Shown: piece by piece, positions 34,801 through 54,598 of the stretch
Position numbering within the stretch: the stretch's first letter is position 1
Layout: every line of letters begins with the position of its first letter
Assembly: GCA_037833965.1 (NCBI GenBank)
Contig: AP031357.1
Location: 7,584,001 to 7,648,000 of the forward strand
From: Marchantia polymorpha subsp. ruderalis
Taxonomy: Eukaryota > Streptophyta > Marchantiopsida > Marchantiales > Marchantiaceae
DNA: 64,000 bases
Reading direction: 5' to 3'
The notes under the pieces: generated by a model
Databases searched by the model: none
What the model was told of the DNA's origin: nothing
What the model saw: only the letters and a program-made list of their open reading frames with translations
Made by a program: the position numbers and the translations under genes

Positions 34801-37800
34801 TCACGGTTCGCGCCAATCCTGCTGCTTCCGCAATTAGTGCTTCGTCCCCGAGGGAGATTCTCCGTCGGAGATCCGAGTGATTCCGACCAGATGAATCTGT
34901 CTCCCTTGCTCACTCACCCCCTCGATCATATGCTTTTCACATGTGCTTCTCATCCACGCTCCATCGCTGACGGCATAAGAATTTACACATCGAACTTAAA
35001 GTGTGGGTTACGAGCCCTGTTAACAGAGTTTCCCTCACATTAACCTTCTCAGCTCCTGCAGCTTCACGTGCATGAGCAACATATGCATCGACATCGGTTT
35101 TCATTTAATACTCTGTAATTTCCAGAAACTACGTAAGAATATTGACGAGCCATTGTGTGAATACATGACTTGGTTCGAGTTGAGCTCAGTCGACATGCAA
35201 TTTTCATCGCTGATGTGGAGAGTAGCTGTACGTAACCGAGAGGGAGAATAAGGGTAGAGGAAATTGTATAAGCCAGGTTATCGAACACTGCGACGAAGAC
35301 CAAAACTGTGTCTAGAAGGACAGTGCGAGCTCTTGTTGGAGTTCGCACATTTGGTTCGCAAGGTGGAAGAAGGACGAAGAGGCACGAGATGCCTATTCAA
35401 TGCTCCTGAATCCTGCCTGCATGACATGAAATGTGACTCGGTGAAGTTTCCTGTAGTTTGTCAGAATTTCAGAGACCATGTGGTCGTGAACACCACTCCA
35501 GCGGGAGCTGCTGCATGTACATATCATCAGTTGTAGCTTGGAAATGCAGTTGGAGCCAGCAATAGACGGCTTGATGAGTGCGATGCGATGTGGCTTCCGA
35601 GTTCTACAGTTTCGTAACTCGCAAGGTTGTGGGAGACTGCTGCGACGCAACAACAGTTGTGCTGGCATCTTGTGGTAATATTCTTGCTCACCAATACGTG
35701 TAAGAATCTACACGGTCGTCGTCTGTTGTGCCGCACTCCAGATCCTGGCAGCTTATGCGGGTTCGACTGGTGCAGTGTCACCCTTTGGGACATTATCGGG
35801 ACGTCGTCTACGATCAGTGTCTCTTCTGAATCTCAGCGCAACCGATGCTGATCAGATCAGCAATATATGATTACGTTCACAGTTCTCATTCCTCAAGCCT
35901 TCACTGCCCAAATGCTCATGAAATTCACGTCCACCGAGCCAGCGAACCTGTTCACGACCCGAGTCCTGATTGTGAGCGGCGGTAGATGTACCTGAGCCTG
36001 GGGTTTCTACGTGAAGCGAACTTTGTGTGGATTCAGATCAAATGTAGCATACTGGCGTAATGAGCCTGCGGACCTGCTGCTCAGTATTGGCACATGGCTG
36101 AATCTGTGTCTCGGGATGAAATAAAATACAAATGATGAAATCTCCGGGATATGATCTAATGAGGTACAAAAGTACCAGACACCCCCAGGCATCGGGGTCA
36201 TGTTTAGTGTGACATGTTTTGGCTGCATTCCACCCACATTAATTGCACTGCCTACAGCACATCCATTAGGGTATAGAACGGAGCCCCGGCAGTCGCGGTT
36301 TTGTGCCCGTACACATTCATAACTCCGAGATTGCGCGTACCCTGTATAAGAGCACAAGGCACCGCAGTTTGCCATCTGGAGTCACAAGGGCTCCTTAACT
36401 TCGTGTACGAACTACGACAACACAACACAACACATGAGTAGGAACGGAGGATTTGCTTGACAGTGCGGCCTGAAAGCTGCGCGTCGTTCTGATTGGCTAC
36501 CCTTGATTAGAAATCGTTTGTCGTGGTTGCTTGCATAGCGTAGACCATGCAGCCATTGTAAAATTACAGTAGCGAAGATGCAAGATAGTAAGGTCTCATA
36601 ATCATGGTCTTAATTTCCTAACCGGCAATGTATTGTCACTTAATCATTTCTCCAGGGCCAGTTGGAGTATTGCACTCGAGTTGGAACCCTTTTTAGTGCA
36701 TTCTGTCTGAACGTAATCACACGTCAAACGAATCAATCCCAAAGGACTGAACTCACCCCATTCTCTGCTGTGCTACTCATGGATCGAAAAGTCCAGAACT
36801 GTATACAGTACTGGATTTCTTTCACTCCGAAGAACCTTAGGTTCATGAGACAGAAGTGCAACCCAATATGAATATGAGAGCAGTCCTCTTCGTTGACGAA
36901 TGTCATCATGCAAGTTCGTATGCTCGGGCAGTGCTACCTCACAGGCATACTGCGGTATCTCTTTGAGGGATACCGCATAGAGAGTGTCCGAAGGTTATGG
37001 AACAACTTATGTGCTTGTGATTGTTAAATATAAAAGTGTTTTTATATCGCTAATCTTACATGGTAGTCCCAGTCCCATATTAGGGTTTGATGGGCTACTA
37101 GAGAACAGAAGTTACTGCGTAAAATTCACTGGCAGCCTGACTTTCTCGTGAGTATTTTTCCACTCATCTCATACATAACTGATTGATATACTCGAGAACA
37201 TTCTAAAGAGAATTGGAAAGGGTGGGGGTGGCCATTTCTACAGCTGTATCTTTTGGTAAATCATTAAAAGCTAGATTGAACAACTACCCCCTATATTCAC
37301 CTAAAGTGTTTTTGGACCCATACAGGTACTCGGTAGAAGTTTTTTTGGGGCATGTGAGATCGGTTTGAATGGAAATATACCAAGCCCGCGAATTTTTTTA
37401 ATCTTTGTGTCCAAACCCAGCAGTGATGACAGTTCAACAGATTCTGAATCTATCTCTCACAAGACCTAAAGCTCACATCATTTATCCTTTTTGACTTCCT
37501 TGAAGTCATCCTCTCTATCGCAACCATTACTTTTCTTCCTCCTCTGAGTCTCACTGTCCACCCAATTATGAGCTTAGCAACTTTAGCAAAGACCCTATAT
37601 CTCGTTAGTACTCATACGGTGGCTCTTGATTCTCGACCTGCGCTTGCTTCACTATATTATTTGGCTTCCTTTTTCACCCTCTTTGACCCTTACAGTGTTC
37701 GTCTTTGGTGGCTCAAATGATCTAAATGGGTGTAGGTGGCTCTAATCATTCCATTCAATGCTATATGGGAATTTTTAAGGGTTTCCTGTTATCACTTTGG

Positions 37801-38240
37801 CCCCTCAATTCATCTAAAGTGAGGATTCTCCCTACTGGCTTTGGTTAATTGTCTTTTTCTCCCTCCCCTTGCTGCGCTTATTCAGAGCTGGAAATATATC
37901 TTATGAACACACATTTACAATAAATTGAAGTTTCAATCTCGATTCATGACTCTGGGACCGGTTTCACCTTGACATATCCAATCGCCCTGCGTAGGATTCT
38001 GTTATACATGGAATAACCGTTATATATGGATCATTTTGCACATGATCATCTGGAAAACAAAAATAAGAAACTCCCTTCCGTTCCAACTTGAGAAATACTT
38101 GTTAAAGAGTACTTCGAGACAAGGCCAGAGTAGAAACACAATATATGTGACGTGAGAAATCTTAGTCCAATGTTAGGGAAAGAAGCAGTACTTGCAGAAA
38201 ATCCACTTGAACAGAGAAAAGTGACAAATTTCTGAGCTGA
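31888..38240. other. gene-poor spacer with GC-rich patches
   Basis: No coding region is supported. GC-rich patches at about 32480-32760 and 34100-34760 carry overlapping chance ORFs on both strands. A tetranucleotide-like GTCG/GTCA run near 34650-34690 has both orientations side by side. A second GACAGTACTGTAC motif occurs near 33065. A small hairpin (TGCGGTATC / GATACCGCA) lies at 36951-36977. The patches might be promoters of undetected genes. Confidence 0.4.
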
Positions 38241-41200
38241 TTTGAATCGAGAGAATGGTTCTTTGCCTCTCTTTTGCTTTACTTTACTGTACCATATTCT
38301 ACCGTGTGGTCATAAACTGTCAGAACGTGTTGACCTTTCGAGCGAACTTTCGAGCTCACGCAGGTCCACTTTCATCGTTTGTTATTCTCTCAAAGGTAGA
38401 CTGTCTCAAATCACGAATTCAACATTTTTCTCCCGCATAGCCCTTCCGAGAGTCGAGTGACATCGATCTCAAATTGACTGCTTTGAAAAAACACAGTCTT
38501 CGGAGGAGGAATCCATCGAAGAAAGAGTCATATCGTTGACGGGCGCAACATGAGATCAACTGAGTCGTTGCAGGATATGAGCCCATACGGAGATAGGATC
38601 GATACCCGGAATCACGGACGCGACAGGTCGAACGAGTAAATTCCGAAGGAGGAAGCGAAATTCTCAGACACGAGGGAGACCCTTGGGTTCGTGGGTTTGC
38701 ATCACCGGTCCCAGGTTTTGCCCAGGTCTCGTTACCGGGTAGTTTCTACCGGGTGACTGGTTCGCCGTTCTTTCGTGGCGGGCACCTGCTGCCGGCCCTG
38801 TTGGCCACGGAGCGGGGAATTTCCCGTCTGGTATGAACTGGCGAGCCTCGTTGTTCCCCTCGGCCGGTCGAGGACGCTGCCTTGTACGTAATGATTGAAT
38901 ATCCATTACAATATTAATTGCCAGACCTGAGTGTTATGGTTCACTTTACGAGCTGTTGTCGATTCCTTTGAAGGCCTAAAGCTGGCCCAATATCGAGAGA
39001 AGATATGTGGAGATTGCTTCCGGGAGATCCAACGACGGCCGGTCGGATGATAGGAGGTGGTGGTGCATTCCTGCTGTGAATTGGATCCAGTAGTATCTCC
39101 ACATTGTAAAAAATCCAGGACAAATTGTGAGTGTGGAAGCACAAGTGTTGCAAAAGTCACGAGAATGAATGGCTTCTGACAAGTTTTTGGAGAATTGGTC
39201 CACGGGTGAGTGTACATTACAGTAAGAAATCTTCATCTGGTTCTGTGTCATGGCCACTATGCTAGGCGTAAGAAGTCAACGTGTTCCGCCGGTGCGCTAA
39301 TCTGTTTCCCGATTCACGTGGACAAGGACTTGGCTAATGTGGAATCTCCAACTATCCACGGCAGACAATGGCATGGAACATGCACTTTTCCAGATTATGA
39401 CTGCTCAACGCAGTTGCATTTGAAGCTTCTAAACGGCAGCAACAGAGAGAGCAAGCGACTGCGGAACTGTGCGTTGAGTCAGAGCTAGGTCTAGTGCTTT
39501 TCGGCGCACGTATTCATGTGAGTCAAGAAAAAGTCGATGGATGTGTTTTGCCACCTTTTTTAATTTAAAGCTTCTTATTCTGATGCCATTTATTTTCGCC
39601 TCAGTTTCTATTTAATGTATTTCTTCTCCTTGTTTTGTTCCGTCTCGTCTATTTAAGATTTCCGCGGTCCAGTCTGCTCGCTGCTCGGCAAAATACATGA
39701 AAATAGAAGGGCGTTAGGACCGCAGCCGTGAGATACGAATGAAACAGTGGGGAAGCAACTAGTAGCGGTGGAGATTCTGGCGTGGGAGACGGTTTGGGGT
39801 GCGACCAGGTCCTACTGCCAATTAGCAGTCCAAGTTATTCTCCACTGGTCTACTGGTCCACTAGTCCACTAGTGAGTCGTTTATTCGATATCGATGCTTC
39901 AGAGTGTTTCAACCAAATAATATAAGTCATCGGGAAGATGAGAGAGGTCATCTACCAAAGGCACAGTTTTTTATAATTAGTCCTGTTATGATCCGCTTCA
40001 ATGTGAAAATTGCCTTTAACGCTATAATGTTTCCACCGTCATCCTGAACAGACCAAATGAAGTGGACTCCAACTCAAACAAAGTTAGAAGTGTATGGAAA
40101 CGGGAAATAAATAATTCGTTTTATTTCCAATCCTCTTGTGGAAGAACTGTTTTTTTTTCTCTCTTTCCCTCTCTCAAGTCTGGTGGTCCAAATCTCTCTC
40201 TTGAACTACTCATAATATGGTACTATAGTTCATAGTCCGTTCGTTGAAAATGTTGACGAAGATGTAGAAAGTTGTCATGTACAGTTCAAGCCTGTAGTAT
40301 CGTCCATGGCTGGACGCGTCAGTAGACGGTACGTTGTACTTTTCCAGTGTGCAGACCGAAAGTTAATGCTCAACAAGGACGAAGTCAGAAGACATAACGG
40401 AGGAGAAGTGCGACTCATTCATTTCAGAAGAGGTGCCAAAAAGGGTTTCTAATCACCTTCTAATACTCTACAGCCACAGGTATGTCAGATTTGAGCTGTA
40501 ACTGAGAAAGAACGCAAATGAGAAAGGCTGATATCCGCAGCTGAACAGGAGGGCGGGGAAAGGGCAAGGGCAAGGGCTCGGCGTCCATCTGGTTTCCCGC
40601 CCCAGGTCCTTTGCTAATGGGACAAGCCTTGGGAAGAAGAGCATATGAAGATCGATAAAGTGGCGTTGTACTGCAGATCAGGGCTCAGGACCGAGAGAAT
40701 TCGGGACGTTACGTTACAAGTGATGGCATGTCCTGCTGCTGGCTGGATAAAATATACTGTATCCGGAGAAGTCGACTTCCTTTGTAGTAGTTGAGAATAG
40801 ACTCTTAGATCAGACAGGGCTACAGGATGTGGATTCATAGTGGACCTGAAGGCCTTCAAACAAGGTTCAAGAAGTTAGCGAATGGCCTGATCAGGCCGTA
40901 GAGGCGTTCAATGTGCTCTTTTCCACACTCACTTGTCGGTCAGTGTTGAAAAAAGAGCTGGAGTTTGTGTGCCTTTTCGTGTGTGCTGGGAGTAGGTCTC
41001 CCACTTTATGCTGTAGACTCAAACGGCAGATTCATATAGAGGTCCACTTGACATTCCCCTTGTGGTCTCCTTTATCCTTCGTAGCCCTTCATATTGCTGT
41101 ATCCCCTCCGTTCCTGCAAATGCCTAAGCTTCTTGGCGAATTCGCCCATAGCGGCAGTAGCTGTAGGATCACTTTCCATCGATGGCAAGATTCGAGGAAC

Positions 41201-44200
41201 GTGGAGAGCTCTGCTCACAGCTGCCAACCTTTTTTAGTGTACCTGCTGCTTTCCTGGAGTGACATGGGAAACCAGGCAATTGACACAAAGGTTGGAAGAT
41301 CCAAGAGGGTATGATGGGGCTAGCCCCAATAGCATATTATACTGCATCCAAGATATACTTTAATAGCAACTATTCATATTTTATATATATTGGATCGATG
41401 ATCGCATTGAAGAGGCATATCTTGAGATGTATATCATTTTTATAAGTCTTTTGAAATTCTCCTGTCCGGATTTTGAGGAATGAAAAAAAGCTTAAGATGA
41501 GAGCTACGAGAAAAATTATAAATACTGCAATTGAGTGATTTACGTGTGATTGTGATGATTTGAAATGAAAGAGTGAATTTTGAACTTATGAAATTTTCAT
41601 TTATTTAGAGTAAATGAATGAATCCGTTTTTGGCAACCTGAAATCCATAGTGTACTATCAGGTATCAAATCGTGATGTATTAGAACTTGAACATAATTGT
41701 CGCTTTTCACATAGAATTACCCTGCAGTGCTATACTAAGCATTTGTGAAAAGTAATGCGAAAAATAATGAATTCGTTAATTACAACTTTATTTGATAGTG
41801 ATTCATTCCTTCCTGTGTCTTTATCCATTGTGGGTTCCAGTTAGATAGGTTGAGCTGTTTACTCAACGAGCGATGCCCTGAACACTTTATTGCCCTCGCC
41901 ATCTTGCGCACATACTTCTCATCACACTCATCACTCCAGATTCGACCAACTATATTTTATTTATCGACATAGATTGAGTCCACCGTCATCTATGACATGA
42001 GATGTCACCACCATATGGAAGATTCTAAGCTGTTACGAGAAGGAAATATACATGATCCCCTAGTTAAGTATGATTATTTACTTGTTGTATATATTTGGTA
42101 ATCGACTTGTTTGGATAGAGCGAGGAAAAGATATAGAAAGAGAAAATGAAGGGCAAGGTGACATCAAACAACTGGATGGAACTTGTAGAGGCCGTCCTTG
42201 TCTGCTGTCTCTTCTAAGTTATCACTCGTCAAAAGGATCAATGGGGAGAAGAATCTGAGAAACTCAATTCTTGAGTTCTTGAGCAAAGAGCAGAATTCCA
42301 TGGTTTCTACAGATGGATCGAGGAAGAATAAGATTCGCATGCAAGAAAAATTCTACATGTTCATAATTGTGGTGGGCAAGTAATTTCGTCTATTGGTTTT
42401 TTGGTTTTGAGAATCTATCCTTCACTGATCCACTTTGAAAATATGATGACGCATTCGATTGCGACTTTCATTAAGCGTGTGAACTACTACTTTAGTCAAT
42501 ACATAACTTAGATACTCTGTACCGTAGAGATATATGTGTACTCAATTTCTTGAATGTTTCTATGACTATCGTTCATCACGGTGACTCCATCTGATGGATC
42601 ATGATGATAAGAAAACTCTCAATGCTGATGATGAGCACAGAAAACCGACCCCCATAACAGCCTGGTAGTATATGTCTTCGTGTGCTTTAGGAAGAAGCTA
42701 TATTCACAAGCCAGTGTATCACATAAATTGATGAAGATTCTCCACCGGCCAATCCTTTTATGGTGTTATACGGTTAGAAATTGGAAACATTTTGCTCTAT
42801 GCTGTACCCGTTCAATCTTCTAACAGGTATTCGTCCAATTTCATGGCACGCCCAAGATCATGACACAAGGAGTAATGGACGCCTTGAGCCGGACTGAACA
42901 GTTAGTTTCATTGTTTGCCCTGCTTGACTTGAAAACAAGAAGAACTTGAACTCCTGCGTAAGTTGGTGAAATGTTGAAGACTGGAACAGGCATCGGCTGG
43001 GAAACCGAGTAAACTAGCAATGGATGGATGGCACGACTTCATCAAATCGTACAGGAAGGACACCGAAGGGGTGGGGAACAGGTAAACCGAAGGTTTTCCA
43101 TGACCTTCCTCTGATTTTCACCTCCAACCTTCGGCACCAGATCAGACGGCTCACGAGATGGAAACCAGAGCATCATGTCACGACAAAGTTGAGCTGTGGA
43201 GCACGAATGCAGCGACTGCAGCGTGTGAGGATCATTCTTGCACAGAACGACGATTGGCTCGGGCGCTAAGACTTGGACTCTGCCCGAAGTCAGGCTGACA
43301 AGTCTCGGCTCGCTAGTTTAGCAACTGGCTAAGCGCGTGGGAGCTCGGAAGCTTGCGCTCTGGCTTCATGCTGCACTTTTCCAGGCCTCGGAGCTTAATC
43401 CATGTCCAATAGTGCACTTTTGACCCCCGGTCCATCGCCATGCGAGACAGAAGTCGTCCCCGAAGTGGACCCGACGAGCAGTGGCTGATCGCCTCGGAAA
43501 AGTACTCAAGGTACAAGGTACTAAATGCCCAACCAACGAACAGTAGGAGGCCTTGTCTGTTTCAAGAGCTCGAGGTCAACAGTCAGCTCATGCTCGAAAC
43601 AGAGTGAAGAGGCGCTCAGCGCGGTTTCCAACTTCTCTCCCCTACTCTCCCTGTGCTAAATTCAATTCTGTACCTCATTGACAAACGAACTCACACTTCT
43701 GGCACCATGGACAGCACAGATGATGAGATGACCATGAGCAAGACAGCGGAAAGGGACCGCCACCTTCACAGCAGCTCGCTGGCCAGGCAGCTAGCTGTCG
43801 ACGCTGAAAGGGTCAGAATCGAACTGAACAGAAGAAGCTCAATGGTCCCAACAGTCTACGTCCACTTCTCGATCTTGAAATGATCAGAAAGAATTGCCTT
43901 CAGAAAACTACTAAATTCCAAGAACAAATATTTCCAGATCAAGAGTGCCCCGCTACTGTCTCTCCCAAACTCCCTCCTTTCGTCTAAGCCCCAAGGACCT
44001 TGAATAAACCGGTCGCTAATACCGATGCACCTGCCGCTGTTGGAATCCAACAGGGCGAGCATTACAACGACGAGCCCAGCTAATGATCACTGGAACCACT
44101 CTACTCTTCCCTGCGCGCTGCCAAGTGTTGAAGCAGCAGCAGGGTCGTCATGCCATGCCAATCAATGCGGACAGGAATGGGAGAAGCGAACTATAATGGA

Positions 44201-45408
44201 GACAGGCGGAAAAGCGGGGGATAATCCAAGCGGACATCGCTGGAGTAGAACAATTATGCAGCCGGGGGCCGGGCGTCCCACCAGGTCCAAGATTCCAAGC
44301 ACCGAGGGACCAGGGGCCAGTAATGCTGGAAATAATGCTGTGCTCAGCCCGTGGGGATGCGGACGAGGCAAGCGTCGCGCGACGATGGATGCAGACACGA
44401 CGGCGCAGGAAGTGAAGTGCGACGAGAGCTGCGGCTGCTGCTGAGGGCCTGTAGCGGAGCCGCATTCCTGGGGGGTCGAATGGGGCGAGGCGCACCGTGT
44501 CGGGACTGTGACGGAGCCCCGGTCGCAGATCACCGGCGCCGGCTGACTGGTTGACTGGCTGGCTTGCTGGCTGGCTGGCTGCCGCCCGGTCTATCGGACC
44601 TTTAGAGCTCGAGTCCAAAGGCATTGATTTCATCAGTCACGAAGCACGCTGGTTCGCTAGCTCGGGGGTCGGGGAGGCTGCTGCGTGCTGCGCTGGTGTG
44701 TGAGAGGCGGGGGCCGGAGAGTGCGTCCTCGATTACAAATCCTCTACACTGGAGCGACTTTCGACGACACCGCTCTCCATTGGTCTGTCGTCAGGTACGT
44801 CGGGAGGAGGCATTTATCTCCTTCGGCTTCCGGGTCCGAGTGTGTTGGGCGCTCGGTGGCGAGCAGCACTGCATCGTTCCATAGGTCCGACCGAGGGAGG
44901 ACACCATTGTAGCATTTCGCTTTCGGGTCCGAGAGGTTAGACATTTGATGGGGAGCGGCACTGCACCGTCGTACGAGGCGTTCCAGTGCCTCAAATCATC
45001 GTATGACAGACGATGATGGTCTGGTAGGGAGTTCCAGCTCGGTTTGCAGAAGCGGGAGACGCCTCCTCGGTCGGATTGAAGCTGGAAGCTGGAAGCTGGA
45101 GCAGGGGGCTGAGTGGTTGAATTTGCTTGCGGAGCTGGAGTAGTAGTGCTCGAGCTCAGAAGTACAGGCAGGGAGTCGTAGGTGTGGATTAAGATTACTC
45201 TGGTTTTGGAGGTTCATAGCGCAAGGCGGTGGAGATTTGAAGGTTTTGGGAAGCAGACAGGTGAGGGAGGTTGGGAGGGAGGAAAAGCTCATTAGGGGGA
45301 GAGCTGGTCTAGGGAGGACTGCCGCATTTGGGTAGAAGGGCAGGCGAGGGAGGGCTAGATATGCTCGTGAGACCGAGGAGGTCTAGGAAGCTGGAAAGGT
45401 GGCGTAGT
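38241..45408. other. spacer leading to receptor kinase promoter
   Basis: No recognised protein or RNA gene. A GC patch lies at 38560-38900, and composition rises again from about 43.0 kb to 45.4 kb, with CTGG-type repeats near 44545-44580 and a GCTGGAA triple near 45080-45100. The last kilobase is probably the promoter and 5' UTR of the receptor kinase. ORFs at 40913-41314 and 44025-44444 were examined and show no family features. Confidence 0.4.
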
Positions 45409-51585
<6,177 letters not shown>

Positions 51586-52451
51586 TGCGCCGATCGAATG
51601 AACGAGCAGTTTTGGCTTTTTCATCTTCAATCTTAGTTCACATCATCATCATCGTCATCATCATTATCCGTTAGACCGACTTAAGATTACAAGTAGGGTA
51701 GGCAAGTTCCTCGGAATAATTGGTTCTGAGATTGTAGCTAGTCTATACCACCTCCTTACTTACATATGTCCAATTCAACCTTCATACATGCCATCCATGC
51801 TGAAGGTTGGGTTGCACTGCAGCCGGTGTGGGTTTCTCTGTGGCCGACCCGCCTCTCGAGAAACCCAGACCGTGAATGGCTTTACTTCTGTGTGTACAAT
51901 AACAGACCGAAGGTGGATAGCGAAGCAACTTTTGTTGAAGGGAAAACTAGTCTGAACTCCATGAACATTGGCTGTCTGAACATTTGCCTCAGCTCTCGAG
52001 ATTTGCAATCTCTCTCTCTCTCTCTGACACTCCTGTGGCTCCTCTGAAAAGGCGGCTTCTCTGACAAAAAGTGGCCGTATTTTTTTTAATGGGACGCATG
52101 TGGGCCTCAAGCTTGTATTGCGCACGAGTTGAGCATTCTGCTTTTCATCGTTGAGGTTGTGATCTCAAATCTTTTTCTTGGACAAACAAATAGCTGAATA
52201 TGACTGACAGCTATCCGAACACGTGAATGAGTGACTGGATCTTCCTTACGAAGGAGTCTTTTTTACTCGTCTTTCTGTTGGCCTGTCGCCAGTTTTTCCA
52301 ACAGCTGTGCTCAAAGGGTTCCTTCATCTTCACGTACTTCATCTGTGTCCGCGATCTGCTATTTGTATCCAGTACGATCTATCTGCTTTGTTCGCCACTA
52401 TGTATTCTGATGCTTCAGAGATTAATGTAACCTTCTATTGAGCAGTAATTA
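51586..52451. other. receptor-kinase 3' UTR and spacer
   Basis: The stretch after the kinase stop contains an (ATC)n-like run at about 51644-51666 and a CT microsatellite at 52008-52025. It should include the 3' UTR. No further gene is seen before the copia element. Confidence 0.5.
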
Positions 52452-52456
52452 AAACC
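52452..52456. repeat. target-site duplication of the copia element, left copy
   Basis: AAACC directly precedes the left LTR and is repeated exactly at 57561-57565 directly after the right LTR. A 5-bp duplication is the normal size for Ty1/copia integration. Confidence 0.85.
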
Positions 52457-52914
52457 TGTAGTGAAAACCTCGGTAATGAATCAAGAACACATATGTAACT
52501 TGACCAATACGCTAACCAGGATCTAACACGCAATCAAATCAAAATGCGGAATAACAGTGAACACACGATATACCCTGGTTCGGCAATGTGCCTTCATCCA
52601 GCAACGAAGATCAAAGCACTATTAGGTTTCTCAGATTACACTATCGTCCTCACTTTTCCCCAAATTGTGTTTCCCTTACAATTTGTCTCTCAAAAGTGTT
52701 TGTTCTAAAATTGAAAATGAGAATGAAGTTACATTTATCCCTACCTTCATTCTCCTCTATTTATACAGAAAAACTACACAAAACATAACTGTTGATCTCA
52801 GCCGTTGATAGCTTCCTGCGCAAGCAATCGCCTGGTATGATCCAATGGTTGAACTCATCTGCAGAATCCTGTACTCGAGCCTATTGATGAAGCCTTGAGA
52901 CTAACCTTATAACA
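52457..52914 (-). repeat. 3' LTR of the copia element
   Basis: 458 bp, beginning TGTAGTG and ending ATAACA in plus orientation. By eye it differs from the other LTR by about 16 substitutions, a 13-bp stretch (present here) and a 7-bp stretch (absent here). That is about 96% identity and suggests a fairly recent insertion. Confidence 0.93.
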
Positions 52915-52926
52915 ATTCTCCACCTT
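52915..52926 (-). other. polypurine tract of the copia element
   Basis: On the minus strand AAGGTGGAGAAT directly abuts the 3' LTR. This is the usual priming site for plus-strand DNA synthesis in copia elements. Confidence 0.75.
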
Positions 52927-52973
52927 AGTCGAACACACCTTCATCTAGTGAAGTGATCTTCTTCTCCTGATCC

Positions 52974-53456
52974 CTAAGGACAAGTCTCCTTCATCTTCTT
53001 CCTCATGTTTATCAGCCCTAGACAATGAGCGAACTTGTGTCCTGGAACTGACTTCGTGAGCATGTCCGATGGATTATCCTCAGTGCTGATCTTCTCTATG
53101 CTTACTCCACCTGAGTTGATGATGTCCCTCACAAAGTGCATCTTGATGTCAATGTGTTTTGACTTCTCGTGAAACACTTGATGCTTTGACAAGTGAATAG
53201 CTGACTGATTGTCACAGTGAATTGTAACTTGCTTCTGATTGAATCCAAGCTCAGTTACAAGACTCTTCAGCCAGATTGCTTCCTTCACTGCCTCTGTGAC
53301 AGCAATATACTCAGCTTCAGTAGTTGATAGAGTGACCACTGGCTGGAGATTACCCTTCCAACTTATCACACCACCTCCAATGGTAAACAAATATCCTGTG
53401 AGAGATCTTCTGGTGTCCAGACTCCCGGCATAGTCTGAGTCTACAAAACCCTCCAC
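52974..53456 (-). pseudogene. copia RNase H domain
   Basis: The open segment of 160 codons contains [44 protein letters not shown] and [12 protein letters not shown], ending DMLTKSVPG and a stop at 52974. It is the C-terminal RNase H of the copia polyprotein and is itself intact. A TAG at 53457-53459 cuts it off from the reverse transcriptase in the same polyprotein. Confidence 0.92.
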
Positions 53457-54598
53457 CTAAAATTCTGAGGATCTGTTGTTGCAACCATAGATAATGCCAG
53501 TATCATGTGACCCTCTAATGTATCTCAGCACCCATTTCACAGCTTGCCAGTGAGCCTTTCCAAGATTGCTCATAAATCTGTTGACAAGACTTATAGCATA
53601 TCCTATGTCTGGTCTTGAACATATCATGGAGTACATCAGGCTCACTACTGCGCTGGCATAAGGTACAGTGAGCATGTACCTTTTGTCTTCATCAGTTTCA
53701 GAGCATTGACTCACTGATAGCTTGAAGTGATGAGCTATGGGAGTGTTCATTGGCTTGGCTTCACTCATATCAAACCTTTCTAGCACTTTGGTAAGATATC
53801 TCTTCTGAAAAAGCCCAAGCCTCCGTTGAGTCCTGTTTCTCTCAATTTCCATTCCTAGGATCACCTTAGCAGGGCCAAGATCCTTCATCTGGAAACGTTT
53901 ACTGAGGAGAGTTTTCAGTTTCTGAATCTCTGACTGTTCCTTGTTCACAATCAACATATCATCCACATACAAGAGTAGATAGATGAGAAACCAGCAGCCT
54001 TGAGATCCTTGAAGTACACGCACCAATCATACTGGCTTCTCACAAAACCATTTTGAGTCATGAAAGTGTCAAATTTGAGGTACCATTATCGAGTTGACTG
54101 TTTGAGGCCGTAGAGAGACTTATGCAACAAACAAACTTTCTCAGTTTTGTCTCCAACCTCAAAACCTTCAGGCTGTTGCACATAGATAGTCTCATCCAGA
54201 TCTCCATACAAGAAAGCAGTTTTAACATCCATTTGTTCCAATTCTAAATAAAAATTGACAACCATAGAGAGAATGATACGGATTGACCTGTGTTTGACCA
54301 CCGGCGAGTAGATTTCGTTGTAATCAATACCTTCCTGCTGTGAAAAACCTTTTGCCACAAGCTTGGCTTTATAACGTTGCTTTTCAACTCCAGGAATCCC
54401 CTCCTTGAGTTTGAATATCCATCTTGAGCCAACAATCTTCTTGCTTGCTGGTTTATCAACAATAGTCCAGGTTTCATTCTCTTTCAAAGACTTTAGCTCC
54501 TCTAACATAGCTGATCGCCACTGATCTCTCTTTTCACTGAGACAAGCTTGCTTGAAAGTTATTGGTTCATCTTCAAGCAGCTCTGACCCAACCAACAA
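53457..54598 (-). pseudogene. copia reverse transcriptase domain, interrupted
   Basis: Two blocks make up this domain. The upstream block (54598-54086) has [55 protein letters not shown] and LYGLKQS. It stops with TAA at 54086, where copia normally has Gln-Trp (a C-to-T change of CAA fits). The downstream block (54026-53457) has the catalytic YVDD (LLLYVDDMLIV), FQMKDLGPAKVILGMEI and AHWQAVKWVLRYIRGS. Between them the frame is disrupted. The catalytic motif is present but no continuous enzyme can be made. Confidence 0.92.

Noticed and set aside
40913-41314. 133-codon plus-strand ORF
   Set aside because: No domain, no homologous motif, unusual residue mix and no splice partners; length is within chance for this composition.
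44025-44633. ORFs of 120-160 codons on both strands upstream of the receptor kinase
   Set aside because: Mutually overlapping, low-complexity and non-homologous; more likely promoter/5' UTR DNA.
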